64,000 nt of DNA from NCBI GenBank assembly GCA_006538405.1, contig BJKQ01000010.1:620001-684000 (forward strand). The letters run 5' to 3'. Positions 24,046 through 35,829 of the stretch are shown in pieces. Under the pieces are notes generated by a model that worked only from the letters and a program-made list of their open reading frames with translations, made no database searches and was not told where the DNA came from. Position 1 is the first letter of the stretch. Every line of letters begins with the position of its first letter. The stretch is from Hansfordia pulvinata (lineage: Eukaryota; Ascomycota; Sordariomycetes; Xylariales). A program made the position numbers and the translations under genes.

Positions 24046-25571
24046 GGTTCTTTCCTGCCTGCGCTGATAGCCCCCATGCCGCCACCGAGCGTGGCCGCCA
24101 CTCCGGGCGGCCCATCGCACTCGCCGGCCTCCATGTCTTCGGGCTATCTAGAGTCTGGCGAGGACGCGGTGATGGGCAACACCCAGCCTCTACCCTCGAT
24201 ACACTACATGCTTCCGGATCCAGATGCTGGCGGTTCGCAGTTCCGCGGTAACGTGCCTTGGCCCCAATTGGGTCTCTGAGGTCGAAGATAGTCCTCCGCA
24301 GGCTTAGCCTGTGGTTGTAAGCATGAGGAAGACGGGCCGAGAAGAACCTCGCGGTCTTGGAAGTGTGCCCAAAGTTGATTTTACTCGGACGCGACGGGCG
24401 TTCCCCCCCTGGCTGAGGCGCAAATGGCTTAGAGAGATGGTCATGTCCGAAAAGATGGATGGGTCCACGACAGGTTTTGATGTCTATCAACCGTGTCTTG
24501 TATTGTAGTTCTATATTGCGGTCCTGGATGCATGCGCAAGCTAGACGGGTGGTTGGCAGGTCAGCTGCCAGGCGTTTCTTGTCCCTGTTGCTGCTGTCCA
24601 ATGACAAAGCGGCGGAGGCCCAAAAAGGCATGTTGACTAAGGGCAGCGCCGGCACGGGGTGGACGGGGATTATTCATACGCCGCTTTTTTTGTCCAAGCG
24701 GGCGGGGGCTGGGTGAGACGCTGCTGCTGGTCGAGGCCGGGCTGTCGGCGGTTGTTTCGCTGGACTCGACTTTACTTGACTCTTCACGCGGTTTTTTGTT
24801 ATTGTTTTTTGGCGAAGGACGAAAATCCCGGCTGGGCTGATATCTTTTGACTGTTTTCTATCGCGGTTTTCCTCTGCAATCGGCGGGCTTCCAGCCTCGT
24901 CGCAATATAATCCATCACCTTGTTAACAATCCTTGGCGGTGCGACGGGACAGGCGCCGGGCCAAAGACTGGTGGTAGGCTGGGCGTGACAGTGAGCAGAG
25001 CAAGGTGGAGATTTGGGCCTTGCAGAGGATGTGGGGAGGGAGGGAGTCTGCGGCCAGTGGTGCGCCCCGCCGTCTCTTGCCAAAGGGGACGCCCAACTTG
25101 CCTACATCTTACGTCCGGGACAGGGGCGTCCCGCGGGTAAGCTGACCCGGGACCCTGGGTTCGGGCGTAGCTGGCTGGCTGTTTGCCGCCAGGGTTGAGA
25201 ATAATCGTGAATATTTCCTCCTTTGTGCTTATAGTGCCCCCGGGTTCGCTGCGATACGGGCGACAAGAGAGGCCAAGACTTGATGGCAGGGGGCAACGGC
25301 AGCACTCGTCCCTGATCGCACCCAAATAATGGAAACGACCGGCGAGCCGAGCCAGACTTTCTGCGCCGCCGCAATGGATTGTGGAAGAAGCGCAGTTCGC
25401 AACAAGTCGAAACCGATCATATTTCAGTGTCCCCGCCCGCTTCTACAGTCTCTCTTTTTCTCTCCAACTTCCCTCCCTCTAATTTCTCTCCTTCAACTCT
25501 CTCTCTCTCTCTCTCTCTCTCTTAAGACGCCGCTTTGCCCCCCCCCCCCCCCCCCCCGGTATCCCCACCTC
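24046..25571. other. Convergent intergenic region
   Basis: About 1.5 kb between the gene at 21114 (plus) and the hydrolase (minus). The first 230 bp continue the previous gene's frame after its stop (24076-24279). The right end has (CT)13 and a 20-base C run. No further gene is seen. Confidence 0.4.
25497..25557. repeat. CT dinucleotide array followed by C20 run
   Basis: (CT)13 at 25497-25522 and a run of 20 C at 25538-25557, just downstream of the hydrolase stop codon. Confidence 0.9.
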
Positions 25572-27138
25572 TCACCCCTGGCCGCCTCCCTCCCGGGCGA
25601 CATCTGACCGAGACGAGCACGGCCCCATGGCGGCCATCCGCGCGACGCAGGCGGCGGCGGCGCGGTAGTCCCGGTCCGCGGCGCGGGGGAAGCGGACCAT
25701 GGCGCCGTGCGTCTTGCTGGAGCGAATGCGGAGTGGGGGAGAAGACGACGACTCCCGGCACGGGCGCGATGGCGATGACGATGACGTGGTGGTGGTGGTG
25801 GTGGTGGTGGTGGTGGTGATGTTTCCAGTTCTTCTTCTTCTTCTCGTCTTGCCCCCCAACCCCTCGTCCTCGTCCTCGTCCTCGTCTTCCTCGTCTTTCC
25901 CCTCGTCTCTTTGTGTTATGGACTCGTGCGTTCCCCCCGCCGCCGCCTCGGAGACCCACGCGCACCTCCCGCCCCGGAGCAGCGGGGCCTCCACGCGGGA
26001 GCGGAAGAGAGGGGAGGCGCGGGAGAGGAAGGCCAGGTCGGTGCGCTGGTCTGCGTGGGTTCGCTGCTGCTGCTGTTGTTGTTGTTGTCGCCCTCTGGCG
26101 GCGGTGGTAGCGGGGCAAGAAGAAGAAGGAGAAGAAGAAGAAGGGAAGGGGGAAGACGGGGAGGAGGTAGCCAGCAGCGCCTCGAGGCCGCGGGTCAGCT
26201 GCGGGGTCACGCCGAAGAAGAGGATGCCTGCTGTGCGGGCGAGAACCTCTGCTTCCGCTGTTGTGGGGGTAGGAACGGAGGGGAGGGGGGAGGGGGTATT
26301 GTCGTCGCCGGGGTCGCTGGCCACGGCGATGCTGGCCAGGGCCTTTAGGGGGAGAGGGGGGGGGTTGGTTTTGTTAGTCTGGGGTGCTTCTCAGGCGAGG
26401 AGGAGGGAAGTGGTTATGAGGTTGGAGGATTTTGATGAAAACAGAAGCAAAAGGTGGACGAGGGAGAAAAAAAGGGGGAGCAAGGCCTTGAGGAGCAAGA
26501 TCACTGTTTGTTCTGCCCTTGTTGTCCCAGACTCGCGAGACTCACCCCTTGGAGCAGCGGCCCGCCCATGCTGTGCGCGATCCACACGATCGGTCGCCGT
26601 CCTGCTTCTGCTTCTACTTCTACTCCCGCTGCCGCTGGGGTTGTGTCTTGTCCTCTCTGGTCCAGGGCACGCTTCGGGGCCCCCTCTTCCCCCTCCCCCT
26701 TCCGGTGGTGATCGCGGAGCCCGGCCGCGGCCGCCACGAGCGAGCGCGCGGCCTCGGCCAGAGGGCAGTCCGCGGCCCACGCGAATGAGTAGACTCGCAC
26801 ATCGCTGCCGTCGTGTTCATCTGTCACCGCTTGCTGCTGCTGCTGCTGCTGTTGACGCTGCTGCTGCCGAGGAAGCGCGGCGGACGGCAGCAGGTCGCGC
26901 AGCCAGAAGACGCCCGTTTCGGGGTGGGTGAAGGAGCGCTGCCAGTGGCCGCCCAGGCCGTGGATGGCGATGATGCTATTTTTTTTTTTTTTTCAATTCT
27001 CTGTCAATCGATTCTCAAGTCTCTCGTGGTGCCCACATCAGGAAGAGGGAGAAACTCACTCTACGCCCGAGGCAGAGGGGGAGCTTGTCGACGGCGGGGC
27101 GTGGACGACGTGCAAGGCGCAAGCCGCCTTTTCCGGCA

Positions 27139-27172
<34 letters not shown>

Positions 27173-27250
27173 GCAGTCGGCGGCGGCGGCAGAGGGGTGC
27201 GAGGCGCGGCCCCCCCTGGATCTCGACAGGCGGTCCAGTAGCTTGCGCAT
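25572..27250 (-). CDS. SERAC1/DUF676-like alpha/beta hydrolase, 463 aa, three exons
   Basis: Exons are 27250-27060, 26975-26546 and 26342-25572; each junction has GTGAGT donors and AG acceptors and restores phase. Residues 1-63 include a (Pro-Glu)n run. Exon 2 begins with IIAIHGLGGHWQRSFTHPET, the oxyanion-loop signature of SERAC1-like hydrolases (residues about 68-72), and ends with VWIAHSMGGPLL, where Ser of AHSMGG is the expected nucleophile (about 200). Exon 3 gives TAGILFFGVTPQLTRGLEAL, the strand and loop that follow in this family. Several microsatellite-encoded inserts (Gln, Thr, acidic Asp/Glu, Ser) interrupt the domain. Such hydrolases act on lipids or esters, or form N-terminal effector domains of fungal NLRs; here the domain stands alone. 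The substrate is unknown. The acceptor of intron 1 follows a 15-base A tract, which is odd. Confidence 0.72.
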
Positions 27251-28407
27251 CGCGGTGGCTCCATGTGCTGCTGGGACTTGGCGGGGGAGATGAAGGGCGA
27301 TTGGCCAAGGGACGGATGGCCGGTGAGGCGAGTATGGATACCTTGGAGGGGGGGCTGCGGGGTTGGAGAGGGTTTTGGGGCGGTGTTATCTGCGGCTGAG
27401 TCAGAGGGCGGGGGACTCCGGGGTGCGACGGGAGGGCGCGCTGTGCTGCCTTGTCGGCGGCTTGCTGTGGCCGGGCGGGACGGAGGTGAAGCCGTCGTGG
27501 AGCTTGTGACGTGGGAGTCGCCGCTGTGCTGTGGTGGGGCGAGTCCCTACCTACATGTAGGTAGTTACATCAAGTTAAGTAGTCTTTTATCGTAGGCTTT
27601 ATGGCAACTGGCCATCTTGTTTGCCCCAGTCTACCACCACTGAACATGGCCATGTACGACTATACTGAGCTGCCGGCTATAGGCCGGTCCGCCTTCCTGT
27701 TCCAGCAACGGCGCAGTTGTCCGATTGGAGACTGCCCAGCCACAGCACACTGCAGAGCCACAGCACCACTCCCGGCATTTCTGGCTGACATGGATGGGCG
27801 AGGCGGCGACAGGACGAAACAACAGGCCGGTCTACACATGCCGGCCGGAAGCTGACGCCGGCCGTCCTGCCATTGGCTTTCCGCTCGCTGTCGCATCAGC
27901 AACACCGCCCGATCGGTGCCTTGCAGAAGGGCGTACGTACCGTGCGTTCTCTCCCCCCTGTCGTCGTCGACAAGTGTGCGTTCATCAGTACATACATACC
28001 TAACCCAAGCTATCTACAAGAGAGCTCTTCCAATTCCACCGCATCCCCCAGAGAAGGCTCGTCAGCTCGAGTCTCGCCGCCGGAGGGAGCACCACCACAG
28101 CGCCTGGGGCCACGCGCCCAAAGCCAGCCCCGAGAGGCCCGGTGCGGTGCGGTGGGTCTATTACGCAATGTCGCAGGTCCAAGGTTGGGCCGGGTCGGGT
28201 CGGGTCTTCCTTGACCGCCGTCTCCCTACCTACTTGTTACATGTATGATTATGACACAAGTAAGGTAGGTAGGCGGCACTACTCGAGGTGGCCAAGTGGC
28301 ACGCCTGCCTTCTGACCTCCGCAACAACGCCGGCACACGCCCGCTCCAGCATAGCAGCACAGGTAGATATATATATATATATATATATTTATTACAACGC
28401 CGCAGAC
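27251..28407. promoter_or_regulatory. Divergent intergenic region
   Basis: A 1.16-kb promoter region shared by the hydrolase (minus) and the Asp-box protein (plus). It holds CCTACCTACATGTAGGTAG near 27546-27564, an almost perfect inverted repeat, another TAAGGTAGGTAGG near 28261, and an (AT)11 array immediately before the Asp-box start. Confidence 0.45.
28367..28388. repeat. (AT)11 dinucleotide array
   Basis: Eleven AT units about 20 bp upstream of the ATG at 28408, in the expected core-promoter or leader position. Confidence 0.9.
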
Positions 28408-29959
28408 ATGGACAGATTGCTCGGCAAGGCGCAGGACCTCAAGAGGCGCCTCGGCGACCGTCCGGGGCCATCATCACCACCACCACCACCACCACGCCCC
28501 AACAACAGCAACAACAACAACAGCATCATCATCGACGATACCCCGCCCCGCCATCCCCGACGACCGCCACGCCGCGCCCCTCGACCCCCGCCCCTCCACC
28601 TACCCCCGCCTGGCCCGCATCCCCCCCTCGAACGGCCCCGGCCCCGGCGGCGGCAGCAACAGCAACAACCCGGGATCATCTCAGGGGGAGGACGTCGTCC
28701 TGGGCGTGTCCACCAGCCGCGAGGGCGGGCGCTGGACCCTCTACGTCTCGCGTAGCACCGACGGCGGGCGCTCCTTCGCGCCCCGCGTCGGCAAGGTCAC
28801 GGGCCCCATAGCCGAGGACAACGACAACGCCTTCCTGCTCTACGTCCCCCCGTCACCACCACCACCTCCACCACCTCCTCCTCCTTCTTCTTCTTCTTCT
28901 GCTGCTGCTGGCGGCCAGGACCAGACCCAGAACCAGAGGCAGAGGGGATACCTCCTCTGCGCGTTCCGCAACCACGAAGGCCCCTCGTACCGCATCACCG
29001 TGTGCCGCAGCGACATCAGCGACGGCGACAGCGGCGACGGCGACCACAACCAGCAGCAGCTGCAGCTGGGCTCCGCCTGGAGGTACGCGGGGCAGGCCCA
29101 CGTCGAGGCCAAGGCGGACCCGCGCCACCACGGCGTGTGGGAGCCCTTCATGCGCGTCTCCGACGACGACCAGGGGGAAAGGGGGAGGGGGAGGGGGAGG
29201 GGGGAAGCCGTCGTCCAGCTGTACTACTCCCGCACCCTGGCCCCCGACGACCAGGAGACGTACCGCGTCGACAGCCCCGACGGCGGGCGCACCTGGCTGC
29301 CCCAACCGCCGCGCTGCCTCGGCCTGCACTCTCCCTCGTCCCCTCTCGGCGGCGGCGGCGGCGGCGGCGGCGGCGGAGAGCGCCTGCGTGACGGCATGGT
29401 CGGCGTCGCGCGGCTGACCACCGGCGGCGGCGGTGGCGGCGGCAATAACCTCCCGCCGCTGCTGGTCATGGTGTTCGAGACGAACCGGCACTTCCCGCAC
29501 TTTAGCATCGAGTACGCGACCTCGCGCGACGACGGGCGGACCTGGAACACCACCACCACCACCACCACCGCCACCCGGTCTGGGGGGAAGAAAGAGAAGA
29601 AGCGAGGCGTCGTGCACGAGCGGCCAGGGCACAACAACGGGTCCCCCGGGATCGCGTCGCACGGGCGCGGCGACGCCTGCGCCGTCTGGATGTCCGACGA
29701 GGACTGGCCCGCCGAGCGCGACAAGAGGTGGCCCGGCCGCGCCGTCATCAAGGCCGCCTTCGGGCGGGTCGTCAAGGTCGTGAATAAGGAGGAGGAGGAG
29801 GAGGAGGAGGAGGAGGAGGTCAGGTGGTCCCCGCCCGTCACCGTCTCTGGCGCCGACGCCCACTGGCCCGGGGTCATCGCCGCCCCCGACGCCCTGTCCT
29901 ACCTCGTCTCCTACGAGCTCAACGGCGTCTCCGTCGTCAAGCCCATCCGCTCTGAGTAG
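28408..29959 (+). CDS. Asp-box (BNR, sialidase-fold) protein, N-terminal frame broken
   Basis: The main frame carries three Asp-boxes, STDGGRSF, SPDGGRTW and SRDDGRTW, spaced as in six-bladed sialidase-like propellers. It also has FRNHEGPSYRITVCRS, WEPFMRVSDDD and the closing SYLVSYELNGVSVVK. Similar fungal proteins are annotated as sialidase-superfamily glycoside hydrolases (for example GH93 arabinanases), but no signal peptide is visible, so a secreted glycosidase role is doubtful. The ATG at 28408 gives MDRLLGKAQDLKRRLGDRPG in another frame. Joining it to DDRHAAPLDPRPSTYPRLAR of the main frame needs two restored bases, best placed in the G run before 28468 and in the C runs near 28545-28555. 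Long Pro, Gly, Glu and Thr microsatellite inserts interrupt the blades. Confidence 0.6.
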
Positions 29960-30443
29960 CTGAAGGGGGGGGGGGGGGGGGGGCATAGAGACAAGGGAGG
30001 GGAGCGAGGGAGAACGCCGACTGCCCGGCTAGCTGCGATCTACAGTGGTGGATCTGAGTACTGCGCGGCCAGGTCACGCTGGTCTGGGCGCTGAGCCTCT
30101 GTATAAGGCACTTTATGAATTCAGTTGACCAGTAATCTCTTGGTTTCTTTCTCGATTCTGATTTTTATTTTTCAAAATGCTGGGCTTATTATCCGTAACA
30201 CACAAAGAAGACTCTCATGACCGGCCGCGTTGAAGCAGTTATAGTCGCCGGCGTTAAACTCCCAAATATCATAACTTGCAACGCCAGATGAATGCATGCA
30301 AGGTAACCCATCCACCCTTCCTTGCCCTTCCCCCCTGTATCCCGTCCGCCGGGAGAGAAGTTGATTGGCTTCTCCCGGTCCCATGCTAGGTTAAATCAAG
30401 CTTTCATTCACTTCACTTCGGTGTGCACCAAGGCCCGGCCACC
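29960..30443. other. Convergent intergenic region with G19 run
   Basis: A 484-bp segment between the Asp-box gene and SHMT. It includes a run of 19 G (29965-29983) directly after the stop codon and an AT-rich part (30120-30200) likely to hold 3' ends. No gene is seen. Confidence 0.45.
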
Positions 30444-32064
30444 TTACAAGCCGGCGTCCATTCTCCAGCCCTCGACGGGCAGGGGGAAGCCCTGGCACCA
30501 CCCGGCAACCTCCTTCTTGAGGTCGTTGATCTTCTCGACCTGGCCGCCGGCGACCTTGGCGCGGAAGTCCTTGAGCTTGTTGGCCTCCTTGGGGAGCTCG
30601 GCCTGGACCTCCTTGCACAGCTTGATGCTGGTGTCAATGTACTGGGCGACGCGCTCAAAGTCCTGCTCGCCAAAGCCACGCGAGGTCATGGCCGGGGTTC
30701 CGATGCGGATACCGTAGGGGGTCAGGGCCGACTTGTCGCCGGGGATGGAGTTCTTGTTGCAGGCAATGTTGATGTTCTCTAGGACGGCCTCGAGACGGGC
30801 GCCGTCGAGGGCCTGCGGGCGCAGGTCGACCAGCACCATGTGCGAGTCGGTGCCGTCCGACACGAGCTTGTAGCCGAGCTCCTTGAGCTTGTTCTCGAGG
30901 GCCTTGGCGTTGGCAACAACCTTCTGCTGGTAGGCCTTGAACTCGGGAGAAGCGGCCTGCTTGAGGGCGACAGTCAGGGCGGTGATGGTGTGGTTGTGGG
31001 GGCCACCCTGGTGGCCGGGGAAGACGGAGAAGTTGATGGGGTTCTCCAGGTCGTAGGGGATCTCCTTGCCCGACTTGGCGTCGACGCTGCGCACACCCTT
31101 GCGGAAGAAGATCATGGCACCACGGGGCCCACGGAGAGACTTGTGGGTGGTGGTGGTGACAATGTCGGCGTAGGCAAAGGGGGTCTTGATGACCTCGGCG
31201 GCGATCAGACCGGAAATGTGCGCCATGTCGACGACCAGGTAAGCACCGACCGAGTCGGCAATCTGGCGCATGCGGGCGTAGTCGATCTCACGGCAGTACG
31301 CAGAGGTACCGGCGACGAGGATCTTGGGGCGGAACAGCTGAGCGTTCTCGGCCAGGCGGTCGTAGTCAATGATACCGGTGTCGGTGTTGACGCGGTAGGG
31401 CATGGTCTCGAAGTAGGTAGAGACGGCCGAGATCTTCTTGGCCGGGGTCTGGTAGCCGTGGCTCAAGTGGCCACCGTGGGGGAGGTCAAGACCCATGAGA
31501 CGACCGCCGGGGGCCATCAGGGCCTGGTACACCTGCAGGTTGGCAGGGCTGCCGGACAGGCACTGGACGTTGACGCCCCACTCCATGGGGTCGAGGTGGA
31601 AGGCCTCGAGGGCGCGCTTCTGGCAGAGCAGCTCGATGGCGTCGATCTGCTCGTTGCCGCCGTAGTAGCGGGCACCGGGGAGACCCTCGGAGTACTTGTT
31701 GGACATGGGAGAGCCTAGGGCGTCGAAGACGGCGCGGGACGTGACATTTTCTGACGCGATCAGGATGATGGACTCGCGCTGGCGCTGGATCTCTTTTTTC
31801 TGGGTTGTGTCAGCGGGGGCACCACTCTCGAGGTCCAGGCGGCGGGCGGGAGGCTTACCATGATCTCAGCGACCTCGGGGTCGGTGTCGAGAAGAGACTT
31901 CTCGAGGAGCTGGGGGTGCGTCAGTCATTGAAGCTTAAGTTGCGGGGGGGCAGATGCAGGGACGATACGAGGCCGTCGTGTCAAGGGGGACGACAACATG
32001 GAAGAGGGGGAGGGGCACGTACGTCCTTGTGCTCCGCAGAGAGCGCATAGCTGGTGGCGGCCAT
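30444..32064 (-). CDS. SHM2: Serine hydroxymethyltransferase, cytosolic type, 482 aa
   Basis: Exons are 32064-32023 ([14 protein letters not shown]), 31909-31859 ([17 protein letters not shown]) and 31799-30444; all three join in phase 0. The enzyme is PLP-dependent and converts serine plus tetrahydrofolate to glycine plus 5,10-methylene-THF. Visible motifs are [45 protein letters not shown] and [13 protein letters not shown], with the PLP-binding Lys at about residue 251, and [11 protein letters not shown]. Length matches cytosolic SHMT and there is no mitochondrial presequence, so this is the Shm2-type enzyme feeding one-carbon metabolism for purine, thymidylate and methionine synthesis. 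The two short 5' exons are typical of filamentous fungi. Confidence 0.95.
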
Positions 32065-34180
32065 TGTGAAGGCGGGGTGGTGAGTCTGTCTGGTGGGGGA
32101 GACGAAGGACAGGCCAGAGAGTGGTGGGGGATGAGGAGAGAAGATGGGAAAGGAGAAAACGGGACGGGACGGGCAGGTATAATAAAATAAAACAAAAATC
32201 GACCGCGAGGCGGGAGGAATTTTTTTTTCTTTCCGTCTGGCGCCCCCTCGGTGCCAGAAGGTGCCCCTCCCGGGTCGCGCCTTCCAGTCCTCCCACCTGC
32301 ACCCTTGTGGACGGCGGCGGGTGTCAGTCAAGCAGATCCCGACTCGGCCTGGAGTATCTGTACCTTGACGGCAGCCGGTGGCAGAGTGGCCGTGGGAGGT
32401 ACCCCGAGTTCACGCGCGCTGCAGGGTCTGCTCGCCACCAGGGCTGGTGGTGGGGTTCTGAGTGTTGGCGGCGGGGCACGTGGGCTAGCCCTCTTAACGA
32501 CTCGAAGTCTCCTCACACACTGGAAAGCAGTGAGAGTACAGCCCATCTGTTAGCGAGCGTCGAGGGAGGTGAGGCACCACCACTCATCCCGCCGCCGATG
32601 TCGTCCTCGACTTTCCAAGCCGCGCCGCCCTCGGTCTGGCGGGTTGCGGTATCCCATTGCCGTTAGCGGGCCGTCCGACTGGCAACCCGACGGCAGCATA
32701 CTCGTACCTCCTGGTACTCGTGCCTGGCCCTGACTGGCCGTGTGCCTGGCCTGACCCCGGCTCCCCAGCTCGACGGCCGGCTGCCCGCTCCATCGCCGCG
32801 CCGGCCCCGGTCACGAAACGTCCGACGGGCCGACGGGGGGCTGCGCCGTGGGGTGGCTGGCTTGCATGTGCGTGTCGCGAGGGTCTTGTTTTGTCGCGAG
32901 TGCTCCCAATATTTGGTTGTCTCGCTGGTTTTCGGTCTGAAGTTGTGACCTCAAGTCGCACTGCAGCCCAAGAGGTGTGATTGAACAGGTTGACAACCTA
33001 CAAGGCAGGTGGGATTCGTGCGAGTAATAGTCGCGAGTCATGCCCCGCATTCAAAGACGTTGCCCTTCGCCCGGGGGAATGAGCCCCAGATGGCAGACGA
33101 GCAAATCCAGAAACCCGACCGGGATCATCAGGCCCGGTTCATGCTGGACGGCGCCAGCAGCGGTCTCGGAGACGGCGCCTGCTGACGGCCACCCGAGTGG
33201 TTGAGGATGGAACGCCATCAACCACCGTGATAGGACGTCGGCAGTCGTGTGATTTGACACTGGCGTTTGGAGACGCAGCCGGCCAGCTTGTTCGGGGCCG
33301 GGGCCGCCGGGCGACGGGCAGAAGTCGGACATGGCCAGCCTCGCCCGAGGAAATGCATCATGCTGAGCAGCGAACCTGCAAAGGCTGTCACCAGAAGTTC
33401 AGCAGAGTCGTCTCCAGCACGGACAAGAGCGCGTGTAGGGTTTGACTCGTGGAGGTTGGCTCTGCATCCCCTCGTTGGTCCAAATGCAGATAGCCGAGAG
33501 CCGTCGCCTCACGAGTCGTTAGTTGTCTTGCAGGCAAGATGATGGAGGGCCCTGGTGACTGCCTCTATCCGTACTTGTACGCAGGGGCATGCAGATTATG
33601 ACCCCAGTCGGGATAGTCTGCTAATTGGACCGGCGCCCGTACCCCTGACGCGCCCCGACGCGCCCGGATTCTACGGGATCATGGGAACCAAGTGGGGCTC
33701 CTGACCCAGGCACCCAGGGCGTTCAGGGCATTCAGGGCCGCTTCTGGTGGCTAAAGCTGGTGCGGGCCTCCCCTGTAAACCCCAGCCCTGGAGTGCCCAG
33801 GGACCGTTGATTCATGGGAAGCACCGCCCCCAGACCCGACGCGACTGGCGTTGGCCCAGACGCGAGACAGCCCGCCAGGATGTCCCAGCCCCCCCAATTG
33901 CAACCTCCAGGCGCCGGTCATTAGGGCGTTCGGCCCAGCTGCCAAGCGTCCCCCCGGAGCCAAGCGCGAGTCCCTTAAATGGCCTGCATCCATCTATCAC
34001 CACCACCACGACTTTCACCATCGTCACTTGGCCACCTCCAAACCTGCATCTTCACTCCACCCAAAAGGTTCCAACCCATCAATTGAACGGGTCCCCAGTA
34101 CACCACCCAGGCTCATCAGCGACATACGCACCTGCCAGCCAAGTCTCTCAATTCGAGTACACACACGTCAACCGCCCACC
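32065..34180. other. Divergent intergenic region of 2.1 kb
   Basis: No coherent gene in either strand. Two copies of TACTCGT occur at 32699-32721. The 200 bp before 34181 are CACC- and C/A-rich and should be the leader of the small gene; the left end carries the SHMT promoter. Confidence 0.4.
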
Positions 34181-34703
34181 ATGCACCTCAAGCGCAAGCG
34201 CTCCGACGCTGACCTCTTCTTCTCCGCCGCCTCGGCCGCCCCTTCGGCCTCCTGCGCGCCGCCGCCCTCGGCCGCCCCCAAGCGCTCCGCGACGCCCCCG
34301 CGCCCGCTCTCGACGACCAGATCCGCGCCCGCCTCTTCTCCCGCCGCGCCCCGCAGCTCTGCCAGCCCATCGCCGGCTGCTTCCCCAACGCCGCCGCCGC
34401 GCACCCGCCCTCCCACAGCTCCCAGCTCCAGCCGCAGCAGCAGCAGCAGCAAGCCCCGGCGCCGCCCCCACCCTCCGGAGGCGCCGTTCTCGCCGGCAGC
34501 TTCTCCCGCGCCGGCGCCGCCCCCAAGCCCTGCCCACCGTGTGGCCCCCGCCGCCCTCCCACCCGGCGCACGCCGGCCTGTCGTCGGCTCAGTTGCGGCC
34601 CCAGCCCTCCACCGACAGCCTTTCGTCCTCCACCTCTTCCTCTTCGTTCTGGTCTTCCCCCGGCGACGACGACGCCATGGACCTGGACATGCTGGGATTA
34701 TAG
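34181..34703 (+). CDS. Small KRKRSD-type fungal protein, two apparent frameshifts
   Basis: The ATG at 34181 gives MHLKRKRSDADLFFSAASAA. Further on, a different frame reads ALRDAPAPALDDQIRARLFS and then a Gln-rich stretch. A third frame reads SSAQLRPQPSTDSLSSSTSS and ends with DDAMDLDMLGL. Each step needs one extra base, best placed at the GCGCTCC site (34283-34287) and in the C run 34520-34524. With those bases the layout (basic KRKRSD start, Arg-Asp block followed by an acidic helix, Gln/Pro stretch) resembles a family of short fungal proteins of unknown function that I recall only by pattern. The first block is probably a nuclear localisation signal. The acidic, hydrophobic C-terminus could be an activation-like motif; that is speculation. 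Confidence 0.5.
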
Positions 34704-35829
34704 GCACCGGGACGCCAGACAGGCCAGGATTTTTTCCTCCTCGACTTTCTTTTTTCTTGAGTGCTCGATAGTGGACACGCGCACACATGCATATGCATCA
34801 CAGCATACTCTGATACACCAGCAATTTCTTTTCTCAAGCATTCTTCTATTCATAATCGCAGCTGCCACGGAAGAGTGGCGCTCGCTTGCTGCAAGACGGA
34901 CCGGGGAGGAGGAGAACACGGATCAGGGGGCTCGGAATTGGTTGGATACACGGCGTTTTTTGGGCGTTTGTCGGTTACAGACCGGGCGTTGAGGCCATTC
35001 GGAAGGCCGTTTCACAGGGACATTGACACCAGTGCGGGATCCCGCTATAGGCGGCTGGGTTTTCCTTTATTCCCCCAACACATAGATAGACTCAAGTCTG
35101 AGCGCCCGCAACAGAGCAGAGGCGACAGGCTTAGAGACCAGGTACAATACTGCAACGCAACATTAATTCCCCTGGGCACGCTTATCCATGGTGCTTGTGC
35201 GTGCGTCAGCGACGTCAGAATGGCGCTTCTCCGGAGCTCCTTCTAACAGGCAAGGCTTTCATGCCAAACGTGTGGAACGAGCACCGCCAGAGAGCAGAGA
35301 TGCTACGCGCTGGGAATGGGACCGACGAGCAAAAGGTCCCAAGGCCAGCTTGCGTCAACCCGGGCCGGCCGCCGGCTTCATCGGGTGTACTCTACAGTTC
35401 ATCACAACATCCACCCACGCCCCGCCCACACCCCAGTCTTTTACGCTTCAGCGTTGCTCGCGTGGAAAGAGTCGTCAAGCTCAAGCCCCGAGCGCTTGCT
35501 GACGACGCAGGACAGAGCGGAGGGGGGAAGGGGGGAGGGAGCTGTGCGAGTGAGCTCCGGCCGTTACAAGCGCCTCAAGATGACCTGCCTCCCCTGGCGG
35601 ACATCGCCACGGCAACCGACGAGCGGATGCGTAGTTCTGAGCCCGCAGCCAGGTTCCAGTTGGCCACGGTTTCTGTCAGCCAGCCTCTTCTCACCTTGCA
35701 TGTCCTCAACTCGGGGGGGGAAGGGGGTCTGCTTGAGAGCATCCCGCTTGCACCAGCTACACAGGAGCTACAATGCTAGTTGCAGTCACATCCACACAGG
35801 TCTTCGGACTGTGCGAAGGTCGCACACAA
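34704..35829. other. Intergenic region
   Basis: About 1.1 kb between the small protein gene and the tRNA. Short frames only; no protein-like composition or motif seen. Confidence 0.4.

Noticed and set aside
28408..28755. Separate small Pro/Arg-rich protein before the Asp-box frame.
   Set aside because: The frame after about residue 40 is Pro/Arg noise, while the neighbouring frame gives sequence continuous with the Asp-box domain. More likely one frameshifted gene.
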